Assembly: GCA_035048815.1 (NCBI GenBank)
Contig: JAUCBN010000042.1
Span: forward strand, 8,742,001-8,806,000
Direction of reading: 5' to 3'
DNA: 64,000 nt
Origin: Abelmoschus esculentus
Lineage: Eukaryota; Streptophyta; Magnoliopsida; Malvales; Malvaceae
This document shows, in pieces, positions 21,587-33,390 of this stretch. Under the pieces are notes generated by a model, which was not told where the DNA came from, did no database searches, and saw only the letters and a program-made list of their open reading frames with translations. The position numbers were made by a program, and so were the translations under genes. How positions within the stretch are numbered: the first letter of the stretch is position 1; each line of letters opens with the position of its first letter.

Positions 21587-23158
21587 CGACATTTGCAAAT
21601 GGTGTTGCAAGTGTTGAATGAGAATTAGTTGTTTGCTAAGCTAAGCAAATGTTAGTTTTGTCTAAAGGAAGTGATGTTTCTCGGTCATGTGGTGTCGGAA
21701 AAGGGTATTAGTATTGATCCAAAAAAGATACAAACTGTTATGGGTTGGAAGAAACTAAAGTCGGTCTCTGAGGTATGAAGTTTTCTTGGTTTGGTTGGTT
21801 ATTATCGTAGGTTTTTCTAGGGGTTTTCGAGTATTGCTACTCCTATGACTAAGCTTTTGCAAAAGAAGGTTCCTTTTGAGTGGAAAGAAAGTCAACAAAA
21901 GAGCTTTGAGAAGTTAAAAGAGGTGTTGACTAGTGCTCCGATGTTGGTTCATCCCGAGTTGGGTAAAGACTTTGTGGTTTATAGTGATGCATTTTATGTT
22001 GGTCTCGAGTGTGTTTTGATGCAAGAAGGGAAAGTTGTGGCATATGCATCTAGACAGTTAAGAGTGCATGAAAAGAATTATCCGATGCATGATTTGGAGC
22101 TTGCAGCGGTAGTTTTTGCTTCGAAAGTTTGGAGACACTACTTGTATGGTGAGAAGTGTACTATATACACGGATCAAAAGAGTTTGAAATATCTCATGTC
22201 ATACAAGGATCTAAACCTTAGGCAACGTAGATGGATGAAGTTGCTTAAGGTAGTGGCGAATGCTTTGAGCTGTAAGACGACAGTGGAGTTGAGGGCTATG
22301 TTTGCTAAGTTGAGTATTTTAAAGGAAGATGGTTTAGTAGCGGAGTTGCAGGTAAAACCTGTGTTGGTTGAGATGATAAAAGCGAAGCAGTTGGAGGATG
22401 AAGCTTTGGTACCTCATGTAGAGGACATTGCTGAAGATAGACCGACCGAGTATCATTTTGATGATGATGAGATTCTTTGCTTTGTTGGTCGGATAGTGGT
22501 ACCAAATGATGTTGAGCTGAGACAGGCTATCTTAACAGAAGCTCATACTAGTTCGTTTATTATGCATCCAGGTAGTGTGAAGATGTACAAAGATCTCAAA
22601 AGTGTGTACTTTTGGGTTGGTTTGAAGAAGGATGTGTTGGAGTTTGTAGCACGGTGTATGGTGTGTCAGCGAGTGAAAGTTGAACATCAATTTCCTACGG
22701 GTTTGTTGCAATCAGTTCAGGTTCTGGAATGGAAGTGTGAGAGAGTGACTATGGATTTTGTGACGGGGTTACCGTTAACACCGTCCAAAAAGGATTCTAT
22801 ATGGGTGATCATTGACAGGTTTACGAAGTGTGCGTATTTTCTTGCTGTTCATACGATGTATTCTATGGATAAGCTGTTAGAGTTGTATGTTTCTGAGGTG
22901 GTGAAGTTGCATGGAGTGCCTAGGTCGATCATATCGGATAGAGATCCGCATTTTACCTATAAGTTTTGGAAGTGTTTGCAGGTAGCATTGGGCACAAGGC
23001 TTAGCTTTAGTACGGCTTATCATCCTCAGACAGATGGACAGCCTGAACGTGTTATTCGGACTTTGAAGGATATGTTGAGGTGTTGTATCATCGAGTTTAG
23101 CGGTTCTTGGGAGAAACAATTGTCTTTAGTGGAGTTCGCTTACAATAATAGTTTTTAG
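21587..23158 (+). pseudogene. RE2 reverse transcriptase end, RNase H and integrase core
   Basis: The RE2 pol frame resumes at 21587 (RHLQMVLQVL). It has stops at 21626 (TAG), 21653 (TAG), 21776 (TGA) and 21818 (TAG), then stays open to 23158. RNase H is recognised by VVYSDAFYVGLECVL, AYASRQLR, HDLELAAVVF and IYTDQKSLKYL. A gap follows near 22255: the usual stretch of about 20 residues before ADALSRK is gone, leaving VANALSCK. Integrase shows the HHCC set (His codons 22544 and 22565, Cys codons 22655 and 22664). It also shows the catalytic triad with Asp 22754, Asp 22937 and Glu 23045. The last two are separated by 35 residues, as in all LTR integrases. The frame ends at TAG 23156, a frame break in the YNNSF motif. 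Confidence 0.94.
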
Positions 23159-23159
23159 G

Positions 23160-23852
23160 CAACAGATAGCACCGTTTGAGGCTTTATATGGACGTAGATA
23201 TCGTACACCTTTGTGTTGGAAAAAAATTAATTAAAAGTATGTTTCGTTACTGCAAGTGTTGAAGGATACAAATGAGAAAGTTAAGCTTATTTGTGCTAAG
23301 CTCAAGGAGGCTTCGGATAGGCAGAAGTCTTATGCTGATCTGAAACGTAGAGAGGTGGAGTATGATGTCGAGGATAAAGTGTTCTTAAAGGTTTCGTCAT
23401 GGAAGAAAGTGATGAGGTTTGGATGCAAGGGTAAGTTGAGCCCACGTTTTATTGGACCGCCTGAGGTGCTAGAGCGTGTTATTTCTGTTGCTTATCGGTT
23501 GAGGTTGCAGGTGGAGTTGTGTAGGATGCATGATGTTTTTCATGTGTCGATGCTTCGTAAGTATAGATCTGATCATTCTCATGTTGTTCCAATAGAGGAG
23601 ATTGAGTTGAGAGAGGATATGAGTTATGAAGAAGAACCGGTGAGGATCTTAGATATTGATACAAAGATTCTTCGAGGAAAGACTATAGACTTGGTAGAAG
23701 TGCTTTGGAGACACCGAGTTGTAGAAGAAGCAACTTGGGAGACAAGAGAAAGTATGAGGGAACAGTTTCCTCACTTATTTGCTTTAGGTAAATTACGAGG
23801 ACGAAATTTTCTTAAGAGAGGGAGAGTTGTAACATCTCGATTTTGGGGCTAG
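23160..23852 (+). pseudogene. RE2 integrase C-terminus with chromodomain
   Basis: After the break at 23157 another frame reads IAPFEALYGRR, a hallmark that follows the integrase core. It is then interrupted, and a third frame from about 23245 carries the C-terminal part. This has the GPY/F region (GKLSPRFIGPPEVLERV, HDVFHVSMLRKY) and then a chromodomain (EEEPVRILDIDTK, VEVLWRHRVVEEATWE, HLF). Chromodomains here define chromoviruses and are thought to steer insertion to heterochromatin, in line with its place in a satellite. The frame crosses the polypurine tract and runs into the LTR before stopping. Confidence 0.92.
23814..23827 (+). promoter_or_regulatory. RE2 polypurine tract
   Basis: AAGAGAGGGAGAGT directly precedes the 3' LTR start TGTAACATC at 23828. 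It would prime plus-strand synthesis. It overlaps the last pol codons, as in other Tekay-type elements. Confidence 0.8.
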
Positions 23853-26800
23853 TAGTTTGAGTGTTAGTTAGGGAGGAATCGATTCAGATCGAATCGGATT
23901 CTTCAGTTCATTAATTTCGGGAAATTTAAAATGATAATAATTTAATCGAATAAATAATAAATGTGTAGAAATGTTTTAAAAATGCTAAAAAAGTTTTTTA
24001 AAATTAAAGAAATATTATTTGAGTTTTAATTGTATTTAATTAAAATCTAATTATTATATTAGTGACTAAATTTTAAATTTTGGAAAATTTGAGGGTTAAA
24101 TTGCAATTTTCGGAAATTTAAAGATTTTAGTAACTAAATTAGAAAGTAAGCCAAAGCTTAGAATCCTTAGAGGGCCATTAACCCAAATTATTTTAGTTAA
24201 ATATTATCCACCAAAATTTATTTTTAATTTTGTTTTTAATTAGAGGTTATTTTCATTTTCTTTTCTAACTTTCAATTTTCTCATATTTTCTCTCAAACTT
24301 TTTCTCCATTTTCTCTCCTTAATTTCTTCAATTACTTGCTGAATGCTTCTCCATTTTCATCAAGATTTATCTCATTCTACTCACCACTCCATTCTCTACA
24401 AAACCTACTCATTAATTTTGCAAAATCAATATCCATTTACACGGAAAAATCAAGAGAAGAATTTTCATCTTTTTGGAGGGTTAATCACAAAGGTAAATTA
24501 TGATTTCTCCTCTTTTCTAAGGTTCTTTATTTGATATTCCCAAGCATTTGGCTTACTAATCAACAATCTAAACTTAATTTTGTGTTTTAATTCAAGATCT
24601 TCAAGTTTTATGAAAGTTTTTGTGAAATCTTTTTAGATCTCAATTGATGTTGTAAGTAGGATGTTTTTATAGTGAAATATATCCACTTTTATGATTTAAT
24701 AAGTGTTTTAATGATTAAACTTAATTCTAATTCCGGAATAGTTAAATCGGTGTTTTAGATATGGTTTTTCGGTTGTTTTAGTGGATGTTTTAGATGCTCT
24801 GCCTTTTTTGGATATATAAGGATGTTTTTGGTTCATTTTTAAGGTGAATTATATGTTAGATTCATTAGGTTAAGGGTTGATGTTGTTCGGATGCATTTCG
24901 GTTTAGTTATTGGTCTTTTCGGCTTAGTTTTTGGTAGTGGAGGTTCTTTGTGGCTGCTGTTTTTAGTATTTTTTGATGTGTGTATGCTATGTTTTGATGA
25001 TGTAGAGGAAGTGGAAGAAGTCTCCTAAGTGGCTGATTCATTGGCGTTGACGTTGGAGTGTCGGTGAAGGCTCGTTTCGGCTTGTCGGTGAGTGAATTTT
25101 GGTTAGAAGTGAACTTCAAGGTTCGGTTCTATTTTGGGGACTATGAAATAGTGTAAAAACTTTTCATGGTTCAATTTTAAGTGATCTTAATGTACTTGAT
25201 TGAATTCCTTGAGCTTCGATTTCAATTATATTGATTTTATGGAAGGAATTTATATTGATGTTTTGGAGATGCATAGCTTTGGTTTTAAAATGGTGCATGC
25301 ATGTGTTAATTGCTGAAAAAATACATGGTTTTGAATGACATTCATGGCTTATGAAAGCATGGAAAGGATTTGATTAAACATGTTGTTATTGCCTTACAAT
25401 TGATTAAGCTGTTGAGCATGATTATCAGTTTATTTGTTGAACATATTATGAATGCATTATGAGAAGCAAGTTAGCATGCTTGATTGAGTTGATATTGGCT
25501 TAGTGACACTAACTTTAGATTCAAATACAAATGATATGTCATTAGAATTGAGTGCACTATAAAGATTATGAAAATAAAGGTAAATGCCTACACGTAACGA
25601 GGATGACTTTCTGTTTAACCGTGCGTGGTAGAGTCGCCAACACGTAACAAGGATGACTATGTGTCTAACCATGCATGGTAGAGCTTGATAAGGGTGACTT
25701 TGTGTCATGTCAATGGTGATTTTGTGTCATGTCAATGGTGACCTTGTGTCATATCAATGGTGACTTTGTGTCATGACGAGACTAGGGTCTCTACAATGGA
25801 TCCGCGTATTCGATGAACTTAAGGTTCGCAACAAGTGATCACTAGAAAGCCAATATGCATGTATGAAACGATTTGGTAACATTGTGCATTATTTAGGAAA
25901 TGATTTGATATTGTTATGCATGCTCAAGGAAGTATTTTGGAATTATGAATATGATCATAATTTGATAAAGCCTATTTTGTTCAAGGAAGGCATTACAAAT
26001 TATGATTTTACTATGGTTTTAAATTGATGCATTGATTTTCTTGTTAGAGTTTCCTCGGCATGTTTTGCTTAAGCTCTCTTTTCATCTTTGCAGAAAATTA
26101 GAGACATTAAGAGGCTGCATTGGAGCAAGAAACCAAGGGGAAAGCCTACATATCTTTGGTATGCTTTGATAAATAAAAGGGTCTTGACAATGTGTAAATC
26201 AATCCCATAAGAGAGTGTGTGTTGTCTAGCTAAAGACTTGTAATAAGACCTCTAAATTTGCTTACGTTGTTGCTTGATAGATTGTTATATTGTTTTGGTT
26301 GATTGATGCGATGTTGTATTTTTTTGAAGCATGTTTGATTTGATTTGCCATTGAAATTTATTAGTGTTAGAAAGCATGCCTCTAGTTGTTATGTGATCTA
26401 AGATGGCTATACTCGATTGTATAACTTGTTCTTAACGTTTAGGAATTATGCATATAGTTGATGGGTGTTTAACGGTTGTGTCTTGAGTCGATTGAGTTCA
26501 CTTAGTGTGACGGAATTTTTAGGTTCCAGACAAAAAGTTTCGAAACCTTAGGCGAAGGTTTCGAAACCTTTGTCAAAAATTTTCGAAACCTTCAGGAAGG
26601 TTTCGAAACCTTGCGGGCAATTTTGATTCTAGACCCTTATTGGACGGAAAAAATTTTGAAACCTTCATGGAAGTTTCGAAACCTTTTACATAAAGTTTTG
26701 AAACCTTTGGATGCTAGAAATTGATAGTTGCTGGAAATTGCATTTTAGTCCCGGATATCTTTCTTTGTTTAATTAAGATATCTACAGATGTTATTTTGAG

Positions 26801-27219
26801 CTGAAATTTCACATGGATGCATATAGTTGATATAATTTCAAGATGGCTGACTTAATTTGGACAAATTCCATATTATTTAAAAGATTTGCATTTTATCCCT
26901 AAATTAATGAAACATGCAATTGATGATGTTAGAATTCTCCGTTTGGTTTGAAACTTACCGTGAGGGATACTTGTATGGTTAATTGAACTTTGGTGGAACG
27001 AATTTCAATTTTTTCATTAGAATTTAAAAGTTTTACGTTTTAGTCCTTAATTTACTCAAGTGTTTACTCGAATGCTTGTTTGTGATCAGATTGCTTCCGT
27101 TAATGCTTTGTATGAGACCAAGACATGTAGGAATATAATTATGCATCTAGAAAGGAAAAAATATATCGATTCCAGGGTTTTTTATTGAATCGGACCTTCG
27201 CGTGTTTGGTTCGGTATTC
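23828..27219 (+). mobile_element. RE2 3' LTR, last 53 bases missing
   Basis: Aligns with 7698-11017 including the tandem block (25585-25778) and the palindrome cluster (26530-26706). It ends at GGTTCGGTATTC (27219), where the 5' copy goes on for 53 bases to ATTACA. Satellite follows directly. A GTAT shared between the LTR and the satellite at the joint suggests a deletion by microhomology. Confidence 0.9.
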
Positions 27220-30200
27220 ACCGTGATGGACGACCCTTCTCTTTGATCGTATGTCGCGATGAATGACCTCTCTCTTCGAGTGCATGTCATAGTGAACTGT
27301 CCCTTACTTAGAGAGTATACTATGATAGACGACATGGTCTTTGATAGTATGTCACGGTGAATGACCCTAGTCTTTTAGCATATGTCAAAATTAACGTATG
27401 CCGTGATGGCCTACGCCTCACTTTGAGCGTATGTCACAATAAATAACCCATGTCTTCCAGTGCATGACATAATGAATGGTCCCTTTCATAGAGCGTATGC
27501 TATGACGGATGACCCTTGTCCTTGAGCGTATGTCGCAATGAATGATGCCTCTCTTCGAGTGCATGTCATAGTGAACGGTTCATTTCATAGAGCGTATACC
27601 GTGATGGACGACCCTTCTCTTTTAGAGTATGTCGCGATGTATGACCACTCTCTACGAGTGCAAGTCATAATGAACATTCCCTTTCTTTGAGCGTACACCG
27701 TGATGGACGACCCTCTCTTTGAGTGTATGTCGCGATAAATGACTACTCTCTTCGAGTTCATGTCATAATGAACGGTCCCTCTCTTTAAGAGTAAACCATG
27801 ATGGACGACCCCTCTCTTTAAGCCTATGTTGTGATGATTAACCCCTCCCTTTAAGTACATGTCATGTTGAACGGTCTTTGAGTGTATACCGTGATGGACG
27901 ACCCTTCTCTTTGAGCGTATTTCGCGATGTACAACCCCATTCTTTGAGTGCATGTCATAATAAACAGTTCCTTTCTTAAACCGTATACTTTGATGGATAA
28001 CCCTTCTCTTTTAGCGTATGTCGCGATGTATGACCCCTCTCTTCGAGTGCAAGTCATAATAAACATTCCCTTTCTTTGAGCGTCTATCATGATGGACGAC
28101 CCTCTCTTTGAGCATAGGTCATGATAATGACTACTCTCTTCGAGTGCATTTCATAATGAACGGTCCCTCTCTTTAAGCGTAAACCGTGATGGATAACACC
28201 TCTCTTTGAGCGTATGTTGTGATGATTGACCCCTCTCTTTAAATACATGTCATGTTGAACGGTCTTTGAGCGTATACCGTGATGGACGACCCTTCTCTTT
28301 GAGCGTATTTCGTGATGTACAACCCCATTCTTTGAGTGCATGTCATAATAAACAGTTCCTTTCTTAGACCGTATACCGTGATGGATAACCCTTCTCTTTT
28401 AGCGTATGTCGTGATGTATGACCCCTCTCTTCAAGTGCAAGTCATAATGAACATTCCCTTTCTTTGAGCGTCTACCGTGATGGATGACCCTTTCTTTGAG
28501 CGTATGTCGCGATAAATGACTACTCTCTTCGAGTGTATGTCATAATGAACGGTCCCTCTCTTTAAGCGTAAACCGTGATGGACGAACCCTTTCTTTGAGC
28601 GTATGTTGTGATGATTGACCCCTCTCTTTAAGTACATGTCATGTTGAATGGTCTTTGAGCGTATACCATGATGGACGACCCTTCTCTTTGAGTGTATTTC
28701 GCGATGTACAACCCCATTCTTTGAGTGCATGTTATAATAAACAGTTCCTTTCTTAGACCGTATACCGTGAGGGATAACCCCTCTCTTTTAGTGTATGTGG
28801 AGGTGAATGACCCCTCTCTTCAAGCGTATGTCATAATTAACGACCCCTCTCTTTGAGTGTATGTCGCGATGAATGACCCTTCTCTTCGAGTGCATATCAT
28901 AATGAATTGTCTCATTTTTAGAGCGTATACCGCGATAGACGACCCTTCTCTTTGATTGAATGTCATAGTGAGTGGTCCCTTGCTTAGAGTGTACACTATG
29001 ATATACGACACGCTCTTTGATTGTATGTCGCGGTGAGTGACCCCTCTCTTTTAGCCTATGACAAAATGAACGTATGCTGTGATGGACTACCCCTCACTTT
29101 GAGCGTATGTCGCGATGTACGACCCATCTCTTCGAGTGCATGTCATAATGAATTGTCCCTTTCATAGAGTGTATACATTGACGGATTACCCCTCTCTTTG
29201 AGCGTATGTCACAATGAATGACGCCTCTCTTTGAGTGCATGTCATAGAGAACGGTTCCTTTCTTAAACCGTATACCGTGATTGACGATCATCCTCTTTGC
29301 GCTTATGTCGCGATGTATGACCCCTCTCTTCTTGTGCAAGTCATAATGAACATTTCCTTTCTTTGAGCGTCTACCGTGATGGACGACCCTCTCTTTGATC
29401 GTATGTCGTGATAAATGACTACTCTCTTCGAGTGTATGTCATAATGAACGGTCCCTCTCTTTGAGTGTAAACCGTGATGGACGACCCCTCTGTTTGAGCG
29501 TATATTGTGATGAATGACCCCTCTCTTTGAGTGCATGTCAGGGTGAACAGTCCTCTCTTTGAGCGTATACCATGATGGACAACCCTTCTCTTTGAGCGTA
29601 TTTCGCAATGTACAACCCCATCCTTTGAGTGCATGTATAATGAACAGTCCCTTACTTAGAGCGTATACCGTGATGGATGACCTCTCTCTTTTAGCGTCTG
29701 TAGAGGTTAATGACCCCTCTCTTCAAGCGTATGTCATAATAAACGGCCCCTCTCTTTTCGCGTATGCCGTGATGGACGAATCCCTCTTTTTGAGTGTATA
29801 TCACGATGAATGACCCTTCTTTTCGAGTGCATATATCAATGAGTTGTCCCTTTTTTAGAGCATATACCGTGATGGACGACCCTTCTCTTTGAGCATATGT
29901 CACGATGAATGACCCCTCTCTTCGAGTGCAGGTCATAGTGAATGGTCCCTTAGAGCGTATACTATGATAGACGAAACGCTCTTTGATAGTATGTCGCGGT
30001 GAATGACCCCTCTCTTTTAGCATATGAAAAAATGAACGTATGCCGTGATGGACTACCCCATACTTTAAGCGTATGTCGCGTATATGACCCTTCTATTTGA
30101 GTGCATGTCATGGTGAACGGTCGGTCCCTCTCTTTGAGCATTTATCGTGCTGAAATACCCCTCTATTTTAGCGTATGTTACAGTGAATGACTCCTCTTTG

Positions 30201-33200
30201 ATTGCATGTTATGGTGAACGATCTCTTTCTTAGAGCGTATACTTTGATAGACGACCCTTCTCTTTGAGCGTATGTCGCGATATACGACCCATCTCTTTGA
30301 GTGCATGTCATAATGAACATTCCCTTTCTTTGAGCGTCTACTGTGATGGACGACCCTCTCTTTGAGCGTATGTTGCGATAATAAGTACTCTCTTCGAGTG
30401 CTTGTCATAATAAACGGTCCCTCGCTTTGGAAATATACTATGATGGACGACCCCTTACTTTCTCTCTTTGAATGTATGTTGCCATGAATGACCTCTCTTT
30501 TCGAGTGCATGTCATAATGAACGGTCCCTCTCTTTGAGCGTAAACCATGATGGACGACCCCCTCATTGAGCGTATGTTGTGATAAATGACCCCTCTCTTT
30601 GAGTGCATGTCATGGTGAACGGTATTTGAGTGTATACCATGACGGAAGACCCTTCTCTTTTAGAGTATGTCATGATGTACGACCCCACTCTTCGGGTGCA
30701 TGTCATAATGAACAGTCTCTTTCTTAGAGCGTATAGTGTGACGGACAAACCCTCTCTTTGAGCATATGTCGGGGTGAATGACTCTCTCTTTGAGTGCATG
30801 TCATAATTACCGATTCCTCACTTTGAGCGTATACCATGATGGATAAACCCTCTATTTAATCGTATGTCGCGATGAATGACACCTCTCTTAGAGCGTATGT
30901 CATAATAAACGATCCCTCTCTTTGAGCGTATGTCGTGATGGACGGCCCCTCTGTTTCAGCGTTGTCGCAATGAATGACCCCTTTCTTCGAGTGCATGTCT
31001 CGGTGAACAGTCTCTCACTTTGAGCGTATATCGTGATGGACGACCCCTCTCTTTGAGCTTATGTCGTGATGAATAACCCCTCTCTTTGAGCTTATGTCGC
31101 GATGAATAACCCCTCTCTTTGATTGCATGTCCTGGTGAACGGTCCCTCTCTTTGAGCGTATGTCGTGATGAATGACCCCTCTCTTTTAGTGCATATCATA
31201 GTGAACACTTCATTTCTTAAAGCGTATACCGTGATGACGACCACTCTCTTTGAGCATATGTTGCGATGAAGGACCCCTCAGTTTGAGTGCATGTCAAAGT
31301 AAATGGTCCCCGTCTTAGAGCGACTGTGATGGACGACCCTTCTCTTTGAGCGTATGTCGTGATGAATGACCCTTCTCTTCGAGTGCATGTCATAATGAAC
31401 GGTCCCTGTCTTTGAGCGTATAACATGATGGATGACGCCGCTATTCAAGCTTATGTCGCGATAAATGACCCCTCACTCCGTGTGCATGTCATAAAAAATG
31501 GTCCCTTTCTTAAAGTGTATAACATGATGGACGGCCCTCTCTTTGAGCATATGTTGCGATGAATCACCCCTCTCTTCGAGTTCATGTCATAGTGAAGGGC
31601 ACCTATCTTAGAGCGTATATCGTGATGGACATCGCCGCTCTTTGAGCGTATGTCCTGATGAATGACCCCTATCCTCGAGTGCATGTCATGGTGAACTGTC
31701 CCTCTCTTTAAGCGTATATCGTGATGGATGACCCCTCTCTTTGAGCGAATGTCGAGATGAAGGATACCTCTCTTCGAGTATATGTCATAATGAACGGTCC
31801 CTCTCTTATAGAGTATACCGTGATAGACGACCACTCTCTTTGAGCGTATGTCGCAATGAATAAGCTCTCTTTTTGAGTGCATGTCATAATGAACGTTCCC
31901 TCTCTTTGAGCGTATACCGTGATCGATGACCCCTCTCTTTGAGCGTATGTTGCAATAAATGACCCCTTTATTCAAGTGCTTGTCATGGTGAACGATGTCT
32001 CACTTTTTTATCGTATACCGTGATAGATGACCCTCTTTGAGCACATGTCACGATGAAGGACCATTCTCTTCGAGTGCATGTCATAATGAACGATCCCTCA
32101 CTATGAGCGTAAACAATTGCGGAGGCTTGCTCTCTTTGAGCATATGTCGCGATGAATGACCCATCTCTTCGAGTGCATATCATAATGAACGGTCCCTCTC
32201 TTTGAGCGTATAGTGTGATGGACGACTCCTCTCTTTGAGTGTATATCACAATGAATGAAATTCTCATCGAGTGTATGTCATAATTAATGGTCTATCTCTT
32301 TGAGCGTAAATCGTGATGGACGACTCCTCTCTTTGAGCATATGTCGCGATGAATGAGACCCCTCTTTTAGGGTGCATATGATAGTGAACCGTCCATCTCT
32401 TTGAGAGTATATCGTGATGGAAGATCCCTTTCCTTGAGTGTATGTCGTGATGAATTCCTCCTCTCTTTTAGTGCATACTATAGTGATTGGTCTATTTCTT
32501 AAAGCGTATACCGTGATGGATGACCCGTCACTTTGAGCGTATGTCGCAATGAATGAACCCTCTCTTCGAGTTTATGTCATAATGAATGGTCTCTCTCTTT
32601 GAGTGTATACCGTGATGGACGACCCCTCTCTTTGAGTGCATGTCATGTTGAACGGTCCCTCTCTTTGAGCGTATATCGTGATGGAAGAACCCCTCTCTTT
32701 GAGCGTATGTTGCGATGAATGACCCCTCTCTTCGAGTGCATGTCATAATGAATGGTTCCTCACTTTGAGCGTATATCGTGAGGGACGACACCTCTCTTCG
32801 AGCCTAAGTCGCGATGAAGGTCCCCTCTCTTTGAGTTCATGTCATAATAAACAGTCCCTTTCTTAGAGCGTATATTGTGATGGATGACCGCTCTCTTTGA
32901 GCGTATGTCTCGATGAATGACATCTTTCTTCGACTGCATGTCATAATGAATGGTCACTCCCTTTGATCATAAACCGTGATGGACGAATCCTTTATTTGAG
33001 CGTATGTCGCGATGAATGACCCCACTCTTCGAGTGCATGACATAATGAAAGGTCCCTATCTTTGAGCGTATACCGTGATGGATGACCCCTCTCTTTGAGC
33101 GTATATCGTGATGATTGACACCTCTCTTCAAGTGCATATCATAATGAATGGTCTCTCTCTTTGAGCGTATACCGTGATTGACGACGCCTCTCTTTGAGCG

Positions 33201-33390
33201 TATGTCACGATGAATGACCACTCTATTCTAGTGTATGTCATATTGAATGGTCAATCTCTTTGAGCGAATACCATGACCGATGACCCCTCTCTTTGAGTGT
33301 ATGTTGCGATGAATGATCCTTCTCTTTGAATCCATGTCATAGTCAACGGTCCCTCTCTTTGAGCGTATACCGTGATTGAAGACCGCTCTC
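27220..33390 (-). repeat. Satellite block S2, 33-bp units
   Basis: About 185 units in minus orientation continue S1 after RE2. The A-B-C trimer of 99 bases is visible almost throughout. A second order of about 390 bases lies at 27585-28750. The last part near 33100-33380 still shows regular trimers up to the joint with the LTR at 33391. No insertion or gene interrupts the block. Confidence 0.95.
27585..28750 (-). repeat. Higher-order unit of about 390 bp in S2
   Basis: Three consecutive copies can be followed by a rare marker, a unit shortened by six bases (GGTCTTTGAG instead of GGTCCCTCTCTTTGAG) at about 27873, 28261 and 28650. The spacing of 388 and 389-390 bases fits twelve 33-bp units minus six or seven bases. 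The other variant positions (such as the ACTACTCTCTTCGAG unit) repeat in the same order. A fourth, weaker copy starts near 29340. Confidence 0.75.

Larger units (their letters stand above)
7698..27219 (+). mobile_element. RE2, Tekay/Del-like chromovirus, broken and carrying RE3
   Basis: A complete LTR retrotransposon with two long LTRs (7698-11070 and 23828-27219), a primer site, gag-protease, reverse transcriptase, RNase H, integrase with chromodomain, and a polypurine tract. Without the 8.1 kb RE3 insert it is about 11.4 kb, which is usual for Tekay/Del chromoviruses with 3 kb LTRs. It sits in the satellite. The left flank ends within a unit, and the right flank resumes about nine bases further along the unit, together with loss of the last 53 bases of the 3' LTR. 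Domain order gag-PR-RT-RH-IN places it in Ty3/gypsy. Many in-frame stops and at least three frame breaks show it is inactive. Confidence 0.93.
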
